Both the position numbers and the translations under genes were made by a program. Below the pieces are notes generated by a model. That model was not told the origin of the DNA. It did no database searches and saw nothing but the letters and a program-made list of their open reading frames with translations. Positions 24,672 through 36,500 of a stretch of DNA of 64,000 nucleotides are shown here, piece by piece (within the stretch, counting starts at the first letter, position 1; each line of letters opens with the position of its first letter). Source of the DNA: Nautilus pompilius (taxonomy: Eukaryota > Mollusca > Cephalopoda > Nautilida > Nautilidae); the NCBI GenBank assembly GCA_018389105.1, contig JACATO010002145.1, positions 558,001 through 622,000 on the forward strand, written 5' to 3'.

Positions 24672-25000
24672 GTTAGAGAGAGAGAGATGGAGAGAGAGGG
24701 AGAGAGAGATGGAGAGAGAAAGGGAGATGGAGAGAGAGAGAGAGATGTAGATGGAGAGCGAGAGATGGGGATGGAGAGAGAGAGAGAGAGATGTAGATGG
24801 AGAGAGAGGGAGAGAGAGATGGAGAGAGAGATGTAGATGGAGAGAGAGGGAGATGGAGAGAGAAAGAGAGAAAGGGAGATGGAGAGAGAGAGAGAGATGT
24901 AGATGGAGAGAGAGAGAGAGAGATGTAGATGGAGAGAGAGATGTAGATGGAGAGAGAGAGATGGGGATGGAGAGAGAGAGATGGAGATGGGGATGGAGAG
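24672..25000 (+). repeat. Polypurine GA/GAT-rich tandem array, about 330 bp
   Basis: The plus strand is almost pure purine: GAGAGAGATGGAGAGAGAG and GATGTAGATGGAGAGAG units repeated irregularly. Interruptions are T only, in GATG and GTAGATGG. It ends directly at the dispersed repeat core at 24999-25041. Frames through it (LSLSP or ERERD strings) are not genes. Confidence 0.9.
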
Positions 25001-25041
25001 TCTTTTGATAAGTTCTTTGCTTGGCGACCATTACCGCGCAC
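24999..25041 (-). repeat. Dispersed repeat core, copy 2
   Basis: The reverse complement reads GCGGTAATGGTCGCCAAGCA, then AAGAACTTATCAAAAGACTCTC. It matches 13952-13996 with only a few differences and likewise sits at the edge of a (CT)n-rich array. Confidence 0.75.
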
Positions 25042-25171
25042 TCGTGATATCTCGTGAGCAAGCGTATTAAACAGAAAGATTCCGACGTTCTTCTAAAAAA
25101 GACAAAAACTGCAGCGATTATCTTTTAAAAAAAATTTTCTTTTGTTTGTTTTTTACCAGGAACTTCCGACG

Positions 25172-25283
25172 ATGTACAGGAACCGCTTAGTCACGTGTCT
25201 CTCAGTCATTGCTAATTGTGCCGTAATAGGGATAACCCATCCTATTCTTGTGACAACGAAGTGGACCAAAGTGGCCCCCTCAG
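25172..25283 (+). CDS. Apparent first coding exon of an unidentified membrane or secreted protein
   Basis: The exon is bounded by a good acceptor (TTTTTTACCAG|GAAC at 25159/25160) and donor (TCAG|GTAACAGTG at 25283/25284), with ATG at 25172 and 37 codons plus 1 nt. The encoded start MYRNRLVTCLSVIANCAVIG continues ITHPILVTTKWTKVAPS. A basic N-terminus followed by an uninterrupted hydrophobic stretch looks like a signal anchor or signal peptide. Composition is still CpG-normal here. Downstream exons were not found with confidence; one weak candidate is an acceptor-bounded open frame at about 28712-28887. It is also possible that the gene is broken. Confidence 0.4.
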
Positions 25284-27330
25284 GTAACAGTGTTTCTGGT
25301 TTTCCTTTCATTTAAGGATATAACGCACATGTTTCAGAACATTTGTCAAGACAGATTAAAGCTTTTAGAGAAAAAAAACTACTTTACCATGTTTTTTTTT
25401 AAAAAAAAAAAAAAAGATCTGATTGTTTCGTTCAAAAGTATCCCTCGTTAAAGGATGGGATGATTCTCATCTTCGACCAGTATCATAAGTTATTCTATGA
25501 AATAAACTTTAAAAAAGATGTTTTACAAGTAATAATCTTCAAATGCCAGTTACACAGTTCCATCCAGTGAAGGCATGTGTGTGTGTGTGTTGCTGCGCCA
25601 TGCCAAGACAACTACTGCAAACAATTTTTAACTCCAGAAAGAAAAGCGTTACAATTTGGCTGGAATCTAGGCTGAAGACACACGGTTCATTTTAAAGATA
25701 GTTGGTGACAAGTTCATCTGCCAGTAAACAGGTCTGGATGACTAACTGTGCTGCTCTTTGTGTCCCTCAATTAGTATTCACTTTTGGGAGTGTAATCTAA
25801 TAGAACTGGTGATTAATATTCAGCAAGTTTTTATTTAATCTAAAAGCCCAAGGGTAAGCGCATTACTTCTATGCCTGGTTTACTTTGATTGGAGACACCT
25901 TACATTAGAGTACAATACCGCCTATCAAATAGACACATTTTTTTCTGATAGATTAATAAAAGACTCAAGATCAAAAGCTTGTGATCACAACCCAAATGGT
26001 CTTCAACAGAACCTCAAACAAATATAGAAATATTATGGGCGGCCAAATTTATACGACAGGGCACTGGTAGCACTATCAGTTTTAATTTTTCAAATAATAT
26101 TAAGGAATTTATTCATGGGATGTAGATAATGGGGTTCACTTTTGATCCTGTTATTGTATGTCAGTATATACCAGTCAGATGTTGGAAAATGCTAGTGGAA
26201 AGGTGTATGGGTGCCATTTTTTGTACTTATACAGAGCTGTCCACCACCATAGTAGCCATTTTAAAGTTTACCCAAGTTTTGCAAACAAACGCCAGCTTCA
26301 TAACAGAAAGTTTATTACAAAATGAGTCAATTTTAAAATCCATTTTTAACCCATATAGAAGACAGAACACAAATTGGATACACGGGCAATTTAAAAGATT
26401 TGATTCCATTCCTTCATGTTATTGCCCCTTTTTTTCCTGTAATGGCTGTTACAATAATTAATAATTAAGGCCCAACTCGATTCCTACAATACACAGTTTT
26501 CCAGGAAAGGAGTTGACGTTGTAACCACAACCTTTATTTGCCAGCAATACAATAACACAAACGGATCAGCCTGTACCAAATACCACAGAAGTTCAGCTTT
26601 CTCCTTGGTTTCTGTGAAAGAGGATTCTATGGTAATCTGATGTTTACAGTACCGAGGTTATTTTCTGACTTAACCTTTACACAAGTAAAAAGAGGAGGAA
26701 ATACTGGTGTGATCAGGTATTTCTGGAATCACAAAATACCTTAATCACCAGGATGTGTTAAATATAGATTGATCACAAAGAGAACAGTGCAAAGGAAAAA
26801 AAAAAACCTCGACTTCTGACAACTAATAATCTTCATATCTGAACAAAATTGTACTGAGTGACACCAAAATTTTTTGATTCTCTATTAAGACGAGTGAACA
26901 TTTTGTCTAATATGACTTTCTGTTGACAAACATTCTACAGAAACACCACTTAATCAAAAATGACTCAAAAGTGACATAATGCCACAGATTACTGATGTTC
27001 TGGAAAGGACTAGAAACTAAAACATTGCCATTTGCTTATTTTTTGTTAATATACAGCAGTTTGTAAAATGACACAGAAAAAGTAGGAACCAGCTATTGAA
27101 AAAATATATCATTACAATAGTGCCAGATATATCATCAGTGTTTTACAATGAAAATATCACAATGTCTCTGAAGCTTAATTGTGATGTTTAAACTCATTAA
27201 GTTCAACCTCCACTTAGATGGGTGATTTCTTTATGCCTTCTCTTCATTCTGTACACAAGACATCAAGTGCATACACATAGTATTCACTGCCATTTCTCAT
27301 GAAAAGATAGTTCGCCAATATCCTGATGGG
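25284..27330. other. Gene-free AT-rich stretch
   Basis: CpG frequency drops back to the depleted background here. It contains a short (GT)n at 25577-25590 and degraded repeat-like sequence at 26040-26480. A 110-codon open frame at 26129-26461 has no similarity I can name. Confidence 0.35.
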
Positions 27331-28200
27331 ATTACTCTTATTTTCACCGACTGATTTCATTCCAAAGATATTGTATCAGATTCAATTGCAGGCTCACAGC
27401 AGCAGACCAAAGAAGGGGTTCAACTGCAATGTCCAGGATACAGTTCACAAAAACTGCAGCCAAATAAGGATGATTTTCATTATCATCAATGAATACTAGT
27501 CTAGTAGCAAATGAGTCAATGTCAAAATGAGGAGCAACAAGATTTAAAATGTTTTCATGATACCTGTTGGTATTTAGGGTTCCAGGAATGGTGGATCTAG
27601 TTCAGTCATATGATACATATCCCCAACACACCTTGTCAGATCCACCACCACCACCACAAGCAGTGAAAACTTGTCTCCTGTATTTCCCAACTCTCATTCA
27701 ATCACTGACATAGTGCGTAAGAAAATGAGTTTCATCACACTAATGCAGCTTCCACCACATCCTCAAATTCTGCTAAAACACTGACTGGCTCATTTAAAGT
27801 CTTATTTGCTGGTGTAATCTGAAATGCTCTGTTTAACAGGGAGATAGATGGGTGTGTAACAAAAGTCATTCCATTTCCTGGACTCTTCTGATGAACATCC
27901 ATCCAGTTAGTCCTCTGGACTCTAGAGGTTTCTTGATTCAGTGGCATAGGCAAGTTGATTGTGGAACTTCATAACTGCCCTGGCTTCTGTAAGAGAGTAA
28001 ATTTAGAGGAATGTCCTCTACGTGCTCTACCAATTGCAAACGTTGTTTAGAAACAAAACAGATGATGAGAGAGAGAGAGAGAGGTGCATGCCAAGTTTCC
28101 TGCCTCTCTCTCTGCAGAAAAGTCCAGTATATTTCAATCAAATTATCTGCTATCTCTGGATTCCATGTAGCATCTCTGTCATACTTGTACAGTGGCATTT
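27330..28200 (-). mobile_element. Decayed Tc1/mariner-type transposase
   Basis: Read on the minus strand with frameshifts, it carries the tail of a Tc1-like DDE domain: a FIDDNENHPY stretch (the usual ...DNARPH block), then LNLIQYLWNEIS (the usual LNPIE.LWD block). Upstream is WMDVHQKSPGNGMTFVTHPS. Several stops and frame changes make it inactive. A (GA)n tract at 28068-28083 interrupts it. Confidence 0.55.
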
Positions 28201-29560
28201 TTAGACACCCACAGATCCTGATATGATATCTTACTTTTCCAAAGCCAACTCTGAGAGATCAAAATTCAACAGACACACACCATTTTTAGAGTACAAGCAA
28301 CACAAAGTTTATGGGTGAATACACTCAACCTTTAAGGTGCTTCATTGGAGCAGCATTTTACTTTTAGTAAATAATAAAAAATCTGGTGGTGGTCAACTTA
28401 TGTCAAGGTATGTAATACCAATTTTTCCCCCCAATACAGTTGTTGGCTCTTTAAAGAAATAACAGAATAGACATTTAACAGTTTAGCTGGATGTGTGGGG
28501 GTCATCCCCCATGTACCAGGTCATTCAAATGAAAGCCATCCAGATACTGTTATAGTGATGCTACTGCAGCCAAATTTCATTTAAACTTCCATAGTACAAC
28601 AGAATTTGTCCTTCTTTTAAAATTTCACACACTTCCATGTGTGTGTGTTTAAAAGATCTCAAGATCTCAAGCTATGAATTATTCACAGATGTGTGAGTTC
28701 TTTGTTTGCAGTGTTTGATGTGAATTACTTGTCTACTCCAGCTGTACCCAGACAAACTGAAGGACATTTTGATCTCCGGGTCAGCCAGCAAGACCAGAAG
28801 ACGATCTCTCGATCTCTCAACATTATTCAAAATCGAAAGTACTTGCTTCACATAAAAAAAGAAACCAACCAAAAACCTACCAAATAACAAAAATTGCAAG
28901 GTTATATAGATAAATACAGTATATACAAGTATAGGAAGTTTCAGAAAAATATACGCAGGGCAGGGAAAAACAATTTGGACATAGTGTAAAATTTAAATAT
29001 ATAAAATAGTTTAAATTCTTTTCTTTTATGTCGATACCTGCAAAGATGACCTGATGAGGAAGGTGTAATGTCATGGTTGTTTGCTAGGAAGCATTACCAA
29101 CCGTGCACCACTTCTAGCTTTGACAGGAAAATCCATACTGGAACTCTTCATTTTTTTTAGATGAGAGAGAGGAAACCCATGCGGCAGTTTTCTGGCAGAG
29201 AGCAATAAGAAAATGTCCCGTGGAGATACTCCCAAAATGATTCAGTCTCCATCCCCCCCACAGTGAGAATCTAACTTAAGCCAGGATTTTACCTGAATTT
29301 TTGTTTTGAGGCACCACCATTCATATTCTCATCTTAAAATGCCACACATAAGTCAGAAGCCCTTGTTATTACCAGTGTATCAAAGAGAAATCAAAAGATG
29401 AACAGGAAACTTTTCCAGTTCTTTCATTAATCCAATCCTTTCAACAAATCCCCATTTGATAAGTTTACAAAAAACCAGTCAGTAATGTACTGCAGGAAAT
29501 TGGATTTAGCTATTACAGTTTACATTATGTTTCTCATATAGCTGAATAATCTAGCAGCCT
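28200..29560. other. AT-rich stretch without a supported gene
   Basis: It contains a small perfect hairpin (TGGGGG-TCAT-CCCCCA, 28496-28511) and degraded repeat-like sequence. An open segment after a good acceptor at about 28711 reads VFDVNYLSTPAVPRQ and ends at 28887. It might be the last exon of the plus-strand gene starting at 25172, but nothing else supports it. Confidence 0.3.
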
Positions 29561-31165
29561 GGACAAAATCAAGATGTTTAATGGAAGGATCGACAAGTTT
29601 TAGGAACACCACTCTCTTTAATTTCATGGGGTTCAACCTGTTTTGGACTTCTTTGTTTTTGATGGCTTTCTAAAAAGACAGGCAGAGTACTGAAGAAATT
29701 GGAAATATCAAAGCAATCTTAGCGAGGAGTGCAAAATCTGGGTACTGATAACTAAAATCAGTAATTAATAATTTTACAAATTGCTCTAAGTTATGAGAAT
29801 TCTTGCGAGATCTTACAAAGCACCTGAAATGAGCCATTACCCTATCTCTACCTGGCAATTCAAAATAATGCTCAAGGTAGCTAATTGATCCGTGCCATAG
29901 TTTCTCAACTTCTTCAAGGTTTTCAGGGTACCTAGTTGAGATGAGAATGGTATCAAAGCACCCAAGGTATGTTCAAAACATCCTGTGGGAACCTGTCACC
30001 AAAAATTTCCAATCAGAATATTGATGTAGGTCTCCTTAATGTTAGTAAATTTGTCATGAAAATTTCCAATAGTTCTCCCTGTTAGTGAACCTGGCTTTTA
30101 GAGGTTGGTCATCCGTAATGTCCAAGTCCTGGTAATTTGCTTTCTCTCCTGGAGCCTGTTCAACACATCATTTACTTCAATCTGTTTAATGGAATTCAAG
30201 GTATTTTTAGTTGTTTACAGTGTCTGATGGAAATGAAATAAAACAATTCTCTTGCTTTGGAGTTTTCCATCCATCAATTGCTGAAAATACCATTTTCACC
30301 ATATATTTTACTGATAACCAGCAAACAGATGTTGGCTCGATTATCTGCTGCAACTTACCCAGAAGTTCTCATAGTTCATTGTTCCAACCTAGAAAGTCAG
30401 AATAGAATTAACACAAAGATTGGATTATGCTATCATATTTTCAATGGTACTCAATTCCCTTAAGCTTGTGATACTGTTAAAATCAGACTGTGCAACACAG
30501 GGTGACTAAATTAAGAAGTCATTTCTTTGCTTGAGTCTTAGCACCAAGTCTGTTAATCCTGCCTCTAATGACAGGTGTACCATTGATTGATTCCCAATCC
30601 AAAAATTTATATTTTTTCATCTCTTAATCAAGACTTTCTTTGATTCCTGCAGCAGTACAATTAGTGATAGATTCATTCTCAAGGAATGTGAAAAGTTTTT
30701 CCATTATTGATGTATCTCGTACACTGCAAATCCTTTTCCACAGTACCACCACAAGTTTCATCATGCATGCCTCTAGTTTACTCACTCACTTTCATTTTGT
30801 CCATCAGATATTTCTATCTTTTGGCCATTAATTGAACACTACATAATTGTTTCACATAATTCTGAAATGTTTATCTTTTTTCCTCTTCCTGTGTGCAGAA
30901 TTTTGCACACCACCTCATGTTGAGAACATGTGAAGTTTATGAACCATATCAATGAGTTCTCTCCCTTTGCCCGATTAAGGTAAAATTGAGTGCAGCCTTC
31001 CTCAGTTATAATTGGATTGGAAATGTTTGATTTTATACATAATGTACCACAACGATCCAATTTTCTGAACCAGGGAAATTTGGCAAGCCAGACAGCTTGG
31101 AATTTTCTAGCTGTGAGAGTGTTGTTACTGTGTGCACGTGTCACTAGTAGGAACATCTTGGCCAT
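29560..31165 (-). mobile_element. Decayed hAT-type transposase with TTF-type zinc finger
   Basis: The N-terminal end (about 31165-30900) reads FQAVWLAKFPWFRKLDRCGT then LCIKSNIS, matching the zinc-finger start of this hAT-like family. The C-terminal end (about 29850-29600) reads YPDFALLAKIALIFPISSV, the dimerisation-domain hallmark usually followed by a cysteine-rich block. The middle is broken by many stops. Confidence 0.6.
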
Positions 31166-31559
31166 TTGTAAATAATAAACTCTGATCTAATTTATTTCCA
31201 CAGCCAAAAAAAAAAATGTTCCTAAGTCCTCTCGCTAGATCGTTTTTCAGCTTATTTAACAAAATGGCTCATGTATGTGCAATAAGCAAACTCCTCTAGA
31301 CAATTATGATACCATACAGTGCAGCTGGACTGAATTTTACCACCAAGGCTGCAGCAAATGCCTGCATGCTTTGTGCTTTTTACTGTAGCCAGAACATTGA
31401 TATGGTGGAATCAGGACAAAATCTCATCAAGGCAATACCCCCAAACATCATACGTAGCGAGGTTGGTTTATTTTAATACCCTTTTTCTTTATATAAACTG
31501 GTCCTCTCACTTTAGTCTCATTTTATAGCTTAGTTTCAACTCTAAAGCCCCATTGAATT

Positions 31560-32640
31560 TGAGACATCTAATAAGGGAAAAGAGAATCTGCTTGAAGGAT
31601 TTGTTTGTGTTATGCAAAAATAAGTTCTGCAAATGGAGTTGTGTCCTATTGATGTGATCAACATCATTACACAGCATCCTGTAAGGACAGAGTTAAAGTG
31701 CTAGGGAACAAGATAACTAACTGCATAACCATACCCACGTACTGAATCCAGCCAGAAAAGAAGTTATTAAAACTGTACAAGAAATGAAGACTCGTAGGCC
31801 ATTCCAATTAATAACTAAAAATGCAGCAGCAAAACTGCCTTCCGTTCATCATCTACATCGTAATGTCAAATGTTGCAGACAGTGAGCACACAATTCCATC
31901 TCTATGCCATTACGTGAAGATCTTGTTATACCAGACTACAGAGGTCAGCCAGAATTTTCTTTTATATGATTCAGGACCTGCAGCTAAGACTTTTAGTATT
32001 TGGAACACAAGTTATTTAGAGTGTTCATCACATTGGTTCCTTGGCAGAGCATTTAAAATTGCACCTGGCTTATTTGCTCAGCTGTATACAATGCATGCCT
32101 TTTCCCAAAGAATGTGCAATTCCTTGCATATTTTCTCTTGTCTGATAAAACTGAAGCAACTCACACCACTCTGCTTCAACAGATAACTATCAGTGGTGAT
32201 TTCAGACCAAGAAGTATAATTTGATTTTGAAAATTTCATGATAAACAGCTTGAACCATTTTTCTCTGAAAGAAAAGGATGCTTTTTTCATTTAAGCCAAA
32301 ATAGTTATAGAAAGATACATCTACATGGCCTTAAACAGCAACACCAAATTGATGTTGACTTTTTACTCAAAATGATGATCACAGCAATCTCATCCAATAA
32401 GTGATTATTTTGACGATGTACACTGGCAGGCCACAGCATCAAGCACACCACCAACCGTTTGAAATATGTATGAAATGAACAAACTGATGAGCTACCAAAA
32501 ACAAACAATTCTGTTGAAGAATGGCACCAAGGCTTTTAATCAAACATTGGATGTTCTCACCCAAATAGTTGAAATTTCATCACATTCATTCAGCATGAGC
32601 AAGCTTTACAAAAAGTTTACAGCACACAGGCCATAGCTGG
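31560..32640 (+). mobile_element. Decayed Mutator-like (MULE) transposase, copy A
   Basis: Plus-strand fragments show the MULE core: FLLYDSGPAAKTFSIW, then SSHWFLGRAFKIAPGLFAQL and YTMHAF (the usual WF.DGTFK.AP.LF.QLYTIH). They are followed by a diverged WNMYE...LLKNGTKAFNQTLD region matching the RTNN/E..H section. Frameshifts and stops are present. Confidence 0.65.
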
Positions 32641-33521
32641 TTATGATCCTCAAACTGGAAGATAATGGTATAAAGATGTAAAGGGAGACTACTTTCAGTG
32701 ATTTGAGATCAGAGGAACTGCAACATTCTGGACTATTTGCACAGAATTGCTCACAACTTAAGTTTTTAGATGTACTAAATTTAAGTATAGGCATAATTTA
32801 GATATGGTTTTCTAGTTTTAATAAAGCTGTTTTTAAATTCAATTTTAATTGTTTTATTGTCTGGGGGGATATTGTCCACAGGAGATTTTGTCCTGGACTC
32901 AAAATAGTTTACCATTTCAGCAAAGGAATTAGAAAATTATTATCCCCTATTAAGTTTAATCCAGTCAACCGCAAAAGTCAAGACATTGCAACTCATAATA
33001 ATATTTCTCAGTTGAGAACCATTTTTCCCCAAAAAAAAAAATTTTTTTGTGCAATATTTTGAATATACAGAATGTAGATCATGCAACTGGTAAAACCCTG
33101 AGGCCCATGACCTTAGCAGTTCAGTAGTCTACTGATGTACTGCTACAGCCCCCAAAACTCCCTTCAGAGTTGTAGTAGTTACTAGTTTGGACATCAATAT
33201 ACCTTACAGTTGTTCATTAAACAAACAATACATTTAGTGTATACAAATGGATCCAGACTTCTGTCTGGTCCTCTATAGTTAAGGAGTCTTTATGATAATA
33301 AATATAGTAACTGTTTCTTTCTTAAAACAGAGACCCGATTAGAGAGATACCTTAGCTTCAGTCACTAAAGACAGACTGGTTAACCACTTTAGCATAGTAT
33401 CATCATTCCTGTCCATCTTGTTCAGGAACAGAGCTATGAATTTATTTTAACTTTTAGTTTAGTGGATATAAATAAATTACAATGAAGTAAAACAAAAAAA
33501 CAGCAAGTCTGCAATGTTATT
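32641..33521. other. AT-rich stretch downstream of the methyltransferase gene
   Basis: No gene seen. It is the 3' flank of the minus-strand METTL2/8 gene, whose poly(A) signal lies at its right edge. Confidence 0.5.
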
Positions 33522-33526
33522 TTATT
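33521..33526 (-). terminator. Poly(A) signal overlapping the METTL2/8 stop codon
   Basis: AATAAA on the minus strand, in which the TAA is the stop codon itself (GAA TAA AAT). The next AATAAA-like sequence is much further away, so the 3' UTR is probably only a few tens of nucleotides. Confidence 0.6.
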
Positions 33527-36500
33527 CACTACTGCTGCTGACTGGCTTTCTGTATTTACATTGAATCCAAACTCTGTACATTTTTAACTGTTTTCCTCTG
33601 TTCACCTGCAGCCTTCTGTCTATCATGTTCTGTTCTTCCTGTAATCCTTCTTGTGTAAAAATCTCTCTCAACTCATCTGAATAATACAAACAGATCTAAT
33701 GTAGAAACTAAAACTTGTGAGCTATTTGACTTATCTAGAGTTGTATTGTTTTGTTGTTTGTTTTTTTTTAATTCCCAGATGCAAATTTCTTTTCAGTTTT
33801 GTAAGCATGGTTAACCAGTCATGTTCAGTCTAGCCTCAGCAGTACACATTTGGCAAACATTTGATGAAAAACAGTACCTGATAATATGTTCATTGTCACC
33901 ATGCAAAAACAATGTCTGCACCAATTTGTACATTAAAAAGAATGCCTTCAGATATATTTCAAAACACAAATCATAGTAAAAGGTTTACCTTTGCAAAGAG
34001 ATTATTGATTTATTAGCCCACCACCACATTTGATGCTCAAGAGTTCAATGGTTTCAAATCCAAATAATAATAATAATAATAGTGAATACTGATATTAGAC
34101 TGGAAGAATCAGAGAGAATTTTAATGTTCTTTTCTAGAAGAGAAACAATTGCTGTAATAAATTTAAAAAAAAAAAACTGACTAACTTCTATCATCAATTT
34201 TCTCATCTTTTAACTGGTTCAAGATGGAAACAAGTTGTCAAGGGATTATAAAGGGTCAAAGCCAACTTTTATTTCTGAAATCCCCAAGAACCTGCTGATG
34301 TCTTGATTTTAATTGTTTTTTCTTTCGGACAGGAAAAGTAACTTTGGATGATAGAGTGATTGCACTGCAGTAACTATTTCCTGAACCAATACCAGTCACA
34401 AATGATGGGTTGAGCCAGATTAAATTTAAATTTAAATTTATTATGCCAGCCATGTTGTGACCTCCACACAGCGGGAGATAACTCTCCAGGTCTTAACATA
34501 CTCGGCTAAATCCCACCTTTCCTCGAGTAAAGAATTTAACTTATCTTATCATATTTTTAAAATACTTTCAATATTTTGATTCACAGCCACTTGACTACAT
34601 GTTCATCTACTTCATATGGTACTACTATAGGTGTATTGTATTTATGCTTTTCTTTCAGAAGTAGTCCCTCTTCCCAAACCGACTGCCTCACTAGAGCCAT
34701 ACCTGCATATTGTTTAACATTTTGTTTCCTGCTAGTCTCAGAGTCGGTCAGTCAGCCAGTCAGTATCTCTCTCTCTCTCTCTGATCTGCTTATAGGCTTA
34801 ATTCAGAAATCTTTGTTCACTGTTTTCCACAGACAGAAAAGGATCCATTAGATCGGATGCAAAATGCCAGTTTTAAGGGTTCAGGTTTCTCAACCCTGCA
34901 TGGTGTCCCCAAAACTTGACAGGCACACATTCTCAATGTCATGTTCCATCATTAGTCACCAAGCTTCTGTCCATAGGCATAGTTTTGTTTTCCTTATTCC
35001 CTGATGACCTTGGCCAAAATTCTAAAAACTTGATTCCTTGAAGACTGTGCAATAACTAGTTAGGTTCCCTTGAGCAGAATTTTCCCTAACATTGTCAGTC
35101 CATCCTTTCACGCGCAGATATAATAAATGATCGCGAAATCACCTGAATAAATAACATGCCAACTTATCATCTCAAATTCGTAGACCATAACAACACTTAA
35201 AACAGACATTTCTGCAGCAAATCTTATGCATTCCTCTAAATCACCTTTCCTCTGTCCCATGCTGCATTTTGTGGACCCAGCTCGTGTATGCTCATTCAGC
35301 ATCAGTCAAACTACTTCTGCTACAACTGATGATTCGTGTTGTGTAAGGACTGCTCTTAAGCCATTTTGACTTGCATCAGCAATAACCTGTTTCAGCAATT
35401 TTGTCAGAGTAAGCTAAGGTTTCACTAAAGTCTGGAATGTGGTTATGATACTTTTTTTTTTTGTTGTTGCTTAAATAGAGATACAGCAGGGTAGTCAGTC
35501 CACATAAAGAATCAGCAATTGTTGCAGAGTTTGGAATAAACTTTGAACTGCAATTCATCAGTCCCAGAAAACTGCAAATTTGTTTCAAAATGGGTAGTTC
35601 TAGCATTGAGAACTGCCTTCATATTTCTTTCCTCTGTGCCCATCTCCAAACGGAATGATCCTCACAAAGGGAAATTTTGATATTTTGAACTGGCATTTCT
35701 CTGTATGGGACTCTTTCATTTAATCTATGCAATTGTTTAACATGATCTTCCAATCAAACCCATTCTCTAATCCTAACTAATCCTACTGATGCAACTTTCT
35801 TTTGGGTCAGGAAGTACTTCATCAATTGTCAGGACTGGAAAACGCTTCATTATCTCACCTCATATTAACAAGCTAATATCACTATATGTGCCCTTTGACA
35901 TTTTCAATGAAATCTGCTTTCTCCAACTCTTTATGGATTTGTTCAACTTTCTTATACAGTAAAAATGGTGTCTGTCATCAGCTCTGAACTTGGGTAATTG
36001 TTTTGTTGACATGTAATTCAGCTTCTGTCTTCCAATTTTCCACAACTCTGTTTACAAAAGGATTCAGTTGAAATACTTCTGACTTCTACCTAGAATCATC
36101 ATCAACAGTAGCAGCAAACTTGGTTTCCTCTTTCATGACTTTCTGATGCTAGCCTGTGCTGTAAGTTTCCCTAACAGTTGCAATAAAGTTTTGGACCAAA
36201 CTTTCACAACTATTCACCCTTTTCATGACTTGTATTTAATTTTTTTTTGTTTAAACTCTTCTCCTAATGTCTTGTATACCTTCATATCATCCCCCATATT
36301 CACTGGGACCAATGTTTTTTTTGTGTAATACTGAATTAGCCTTGTTGTAATAAACCACCAAGTTTTCCACATTAGCAGATAACTCTTTGTCTCTTAAATG
36401 TCTATCTACATGCACAAATCTCTATAATAGTCAGACTATTTCAAGAGTAAACAAATAAACAAATTTTTAATACTACTTTCAAATGCAATAAAGAGAATGT

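Noticed and set aside
24651-25061. Ser/Leu/Pro or Arg/Glu repeat proteins
   Set aside because: Pure products of the GA/CT tandem tract.
26129-26461. 110-codon open frame, plus strand
   Set aside because: No similarity that I can name; it lies in degraded repeat-like sequence.
28496-28511. G5/C5 hairpin as a regulatory element
   Set aside because: Short perfect hairpins are expected by chance at this scale, and nothing nearby uses it.
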